Below, piece after piece: positions 32,525-33,805 of a stretch of DNA of 33,805 nucleotides. Position 1 is the stretch's first letter, and the number at the start of each line of letters is the position of its first letter. The notes beneath the pieces are model-generated. The model ran no database searches, was not told the origin of the DNA, and saw only the letters and a program-made list of their open reading frames with translations. The DNA comes from JBPEWY01 sp052032225 (lineage in GTDB: Bacteria; Bacteroidota; Bacteroidia; Flavobacteriales; Flavobacteriaceae), in assembly GCA_052032225.1 (NCBI GenBank), contig JBPEWY010000079.1:1-33805 (forward strand), read 5' to 3'. A program made the position numbers and the translations under genes.

Positions 32525-33805
32525 ATGAAAAAGTTATCAATATTAATCCTGTCGCTCATCGCATTAGTATCATTTAATGCATGTAATTATGACGACGATG
32601 TTGTGTTTGTTACACAACCTGACCCAGAAGGTGTTAGCTTTTTAAACACTTTTATAGATGAATACATTTTAGTTTCTAACGCATCTAGCAATATTGCAGA
32701 GCGCTTTATTTGGAATCCTGTAGATTTTGGTGTTCAAACCAATATCTCTTACGATTTACAGCAATCTGCAAGCGAAGATTTTAGCTCATTCGAAGTTGTA
32801 GGAACTACAACCAGTACAGAAATGGCTGTTACCATTGGTCAGATGTTAGCATTTGCAGAAGCTGCAGGCTTAGATAACGACCCAAGTACAGACGACAAGC
32901 CAAACACAGGAATGTTATATTTTAGAGTTCGCGCGTATGCCGGAGACGGTGGTAGCAATGCAACCGAAAACATTTCACAGCCTCAAGCACTAACCGTTGT
33001 TTTACCAGAAGATACCGGTTCTGGTAGCGGTGTACAAATTTCATCTTGGGGTGTTGTAGGTTCCGGTTATAACAACTGGGGTGCATTTGAAGATGCTCCG
33101 TTCTACACCACAGATCAAGCTAATGTATTAGTAGCCTATGTAACACTTGTAGATGGTGAAATTAAATTTAGAGAAGATAACGCCTGGGATAATAACTTTG
33201 GAGATGATGGCAACGATGGTACATTAGATTCCGGAGGAGCTAACATTCCGGTAACTGCAGGTAACTATAAAATCACCTTAGATTTAAACAACAATACTTA
33301 TACAATAGAAGAATTCTCTTGGGGTGTTGTAGGTTCTGGTTATAATGATTGGGGTAATGCCGGTCCAGATGCTAAATTCTACTATGATTATACTACAGAT
33401 ACCTTTAAAGTAGGTGTTAAATTAGTAGATGGAGAAATTAAATTTAGATTTAACAATGCTTGGAACTCAGACTTTGGTGATGATGGCGCTGATGGCACCT
33501 TAGATGCCGGGGGAGCTAATATTCCGGTTACTGCAGGCCATTACAGCATTACATTAGATTTAAATAATAACACCTACACTATGGAACCAGCAGAAATCTG
33601 GGGTGTTGTAGGCTCTGCATACAATGATTGGGGTGCTACAGACGATTTCTCATTAACCCAAGTAAACCCAGGTTTATGGTACGGAGATATTGTTACCCTA
33701 AGTGCAGGAGAAATGAAGTTTAGAGTAAACAACCAATGGACTACCGATTTTGGTGATGATGGTGGTGATGGTACTTTAGATGCCGGTGGAGCTAATATTG
33801 TAGTA
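32525..33805 (+). CDS. susE: SusE/SusF-like surface glycan-binding lipoprotein (3' truncated)
   Basis: This frame stays open to the window end for 427 codons. The lipoprotein signal ends in FNAC (Cys20) followed by Asn-Tyr-Asp-Asp-Asp, an acidic tail typical of surface lipoproteins. Residues about 30-160 resemble the SusE N-terminal domain (FVTQPDPEG, RFIWNP, TSYDLQ-like strands). From Trp175 three tandem modules begin with WGVVGS-Y-N/D-WG (Trp175, Trp266, Trp359), each with a conserved FGDDG-DGTLD-GGANI stretch, 91 and 93 codons apart. Such modules are starch-binding domains in SusE/SusF. Position directly after susD supports maltodextrin capture at the surface. The number of repeats beyond the window is unknown. 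Confidence 0.88.
   Translation, partial: MKKLSILILSLIALVSFNACNYDDDVVFVTQPDPEGVSFLNTFIDEYILVSNASSNIAERFIWNPVDFGVQTNISYDLQQSASEDFSSFEVVGTTTSTEMAVTIGQMLAFAEAAGLDNDPSTDDKPNTGMLYFRVRAYAGDGGSNATENISQPQALTVVLPEDTGSGSGVQISSWGVVGSGYNNWGAFEDAPFYTTDQANVLVAYVTLVDGEIKFREDNAWDNNFGDDGNDGTLDSGGANIPVTAGNYKITLDLNNNTYTIEEFSWGVVGSGYNDWGNAGPDAKFYYDYTTDTFKVGVKLVDGEIKFRFNNAWNSDFGDDGADGTLDAGGANIPVTAGHYSITLDLNNNTYTMEPAEIWGVVGSAYNDWGATDDFSLTQVNPGLWYGDIVTLSAGEMKFRVNNQWTTDFGDDGGDGTLDAGGANIVV

Noticed and set aside
1..33805. CRISPR arrays, tRNA/rRNA genes, transposases, phage or toxin-antitoxin and defence genes
   Set aside because: No regularly spaced repeats, cloverleaf-type sequences or matching proteins were seen; nearly all of the window is assigned to metabolic or membrane genes.

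Overview
The window is AT-rich DNA from a member of the Bacteroidetes, most likely Flavobacteriaceae. The evidence is a SusC/SusD pair, lipoprotein-type signal peptides, mevalonate-pathway isoprenoid genes, promoter-like TAnnTTTG boxes and almost no Shine-Dalgarno sequences. I see no rRNA, tRNA, CRISPR array, insertion sequence or prophage. Gene density is very high and no gap exceeds about 255 bases.

Bases 1-8030 hold the 3' end of clpP, a convergent GH113-like glycosidase lipoprotein, and then a rightward run. That run starts with a FAD/NAD(P) oxidoreductase and a membrane Fe-S protein six bases apart. It continues with three contiguous glycosyltransferases: a Dpm1-like GT2, a cellulose/mannan-synthase-like processive GT2 and a polytopic GT-C type enzyme. 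The glycosyltransferases look like one glycan-building pathway of unknown product.

Bases 8027-13272 form a leftward housekeeping operon: diphosphomevalonate decarboxylase, mevalonate kinase, a UbiA-type prenyltransferase, a nitrilase-superfamily enzyme, the RluB-type pseudouridine synthase and a small membrane protein. TspO diverges from it. A BaiN-like flavoprotein and a glycerophosphodiester phosphodiesterase lipoprotein follow on the minus strand, then a small 4-TM protein on the plus strand. That plus-strand gene and the next minus-strand operon share a strong bidirectional terminator.

Bases 16392-33805 are a starch/maltodextrin utilisation locus. A leftward six-gene operon encodes an MFS disaccharide transporter, beta-phosphoglucomutase, a GH65 maltose phosphorylase, a SusA-type neopullulanase and two further GH13 lipoproteins. 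A LacI-family regulator lies upstream, and a divergent rightward operon encodes SusC, SusD and a SusE-like lipoprotein that runs off the window end. The inferred route is: SusCD(E) binds and imports maltodextrin, the GH13 enzymes cut it outside and in the periplasm, the MFS carrier takes maltose into the cytoplasm, GH65 phosphorolyses it to glucose plus beta-glucose-1-phosphate, and PgmB converts the latter to glucose-6-phosphate.

The least explained signals are regulatory. There are two perfect GAAAACGTTTTC operators 22 bp apart. A 19-bp exact direct repeat flanks lacI. Overlapping inverted repeats with mutually exclusive pairing lie in front of the transporter operon. The glycosyltransferase/redox cluster is the best candidate for an uncharacterised biochemical system.
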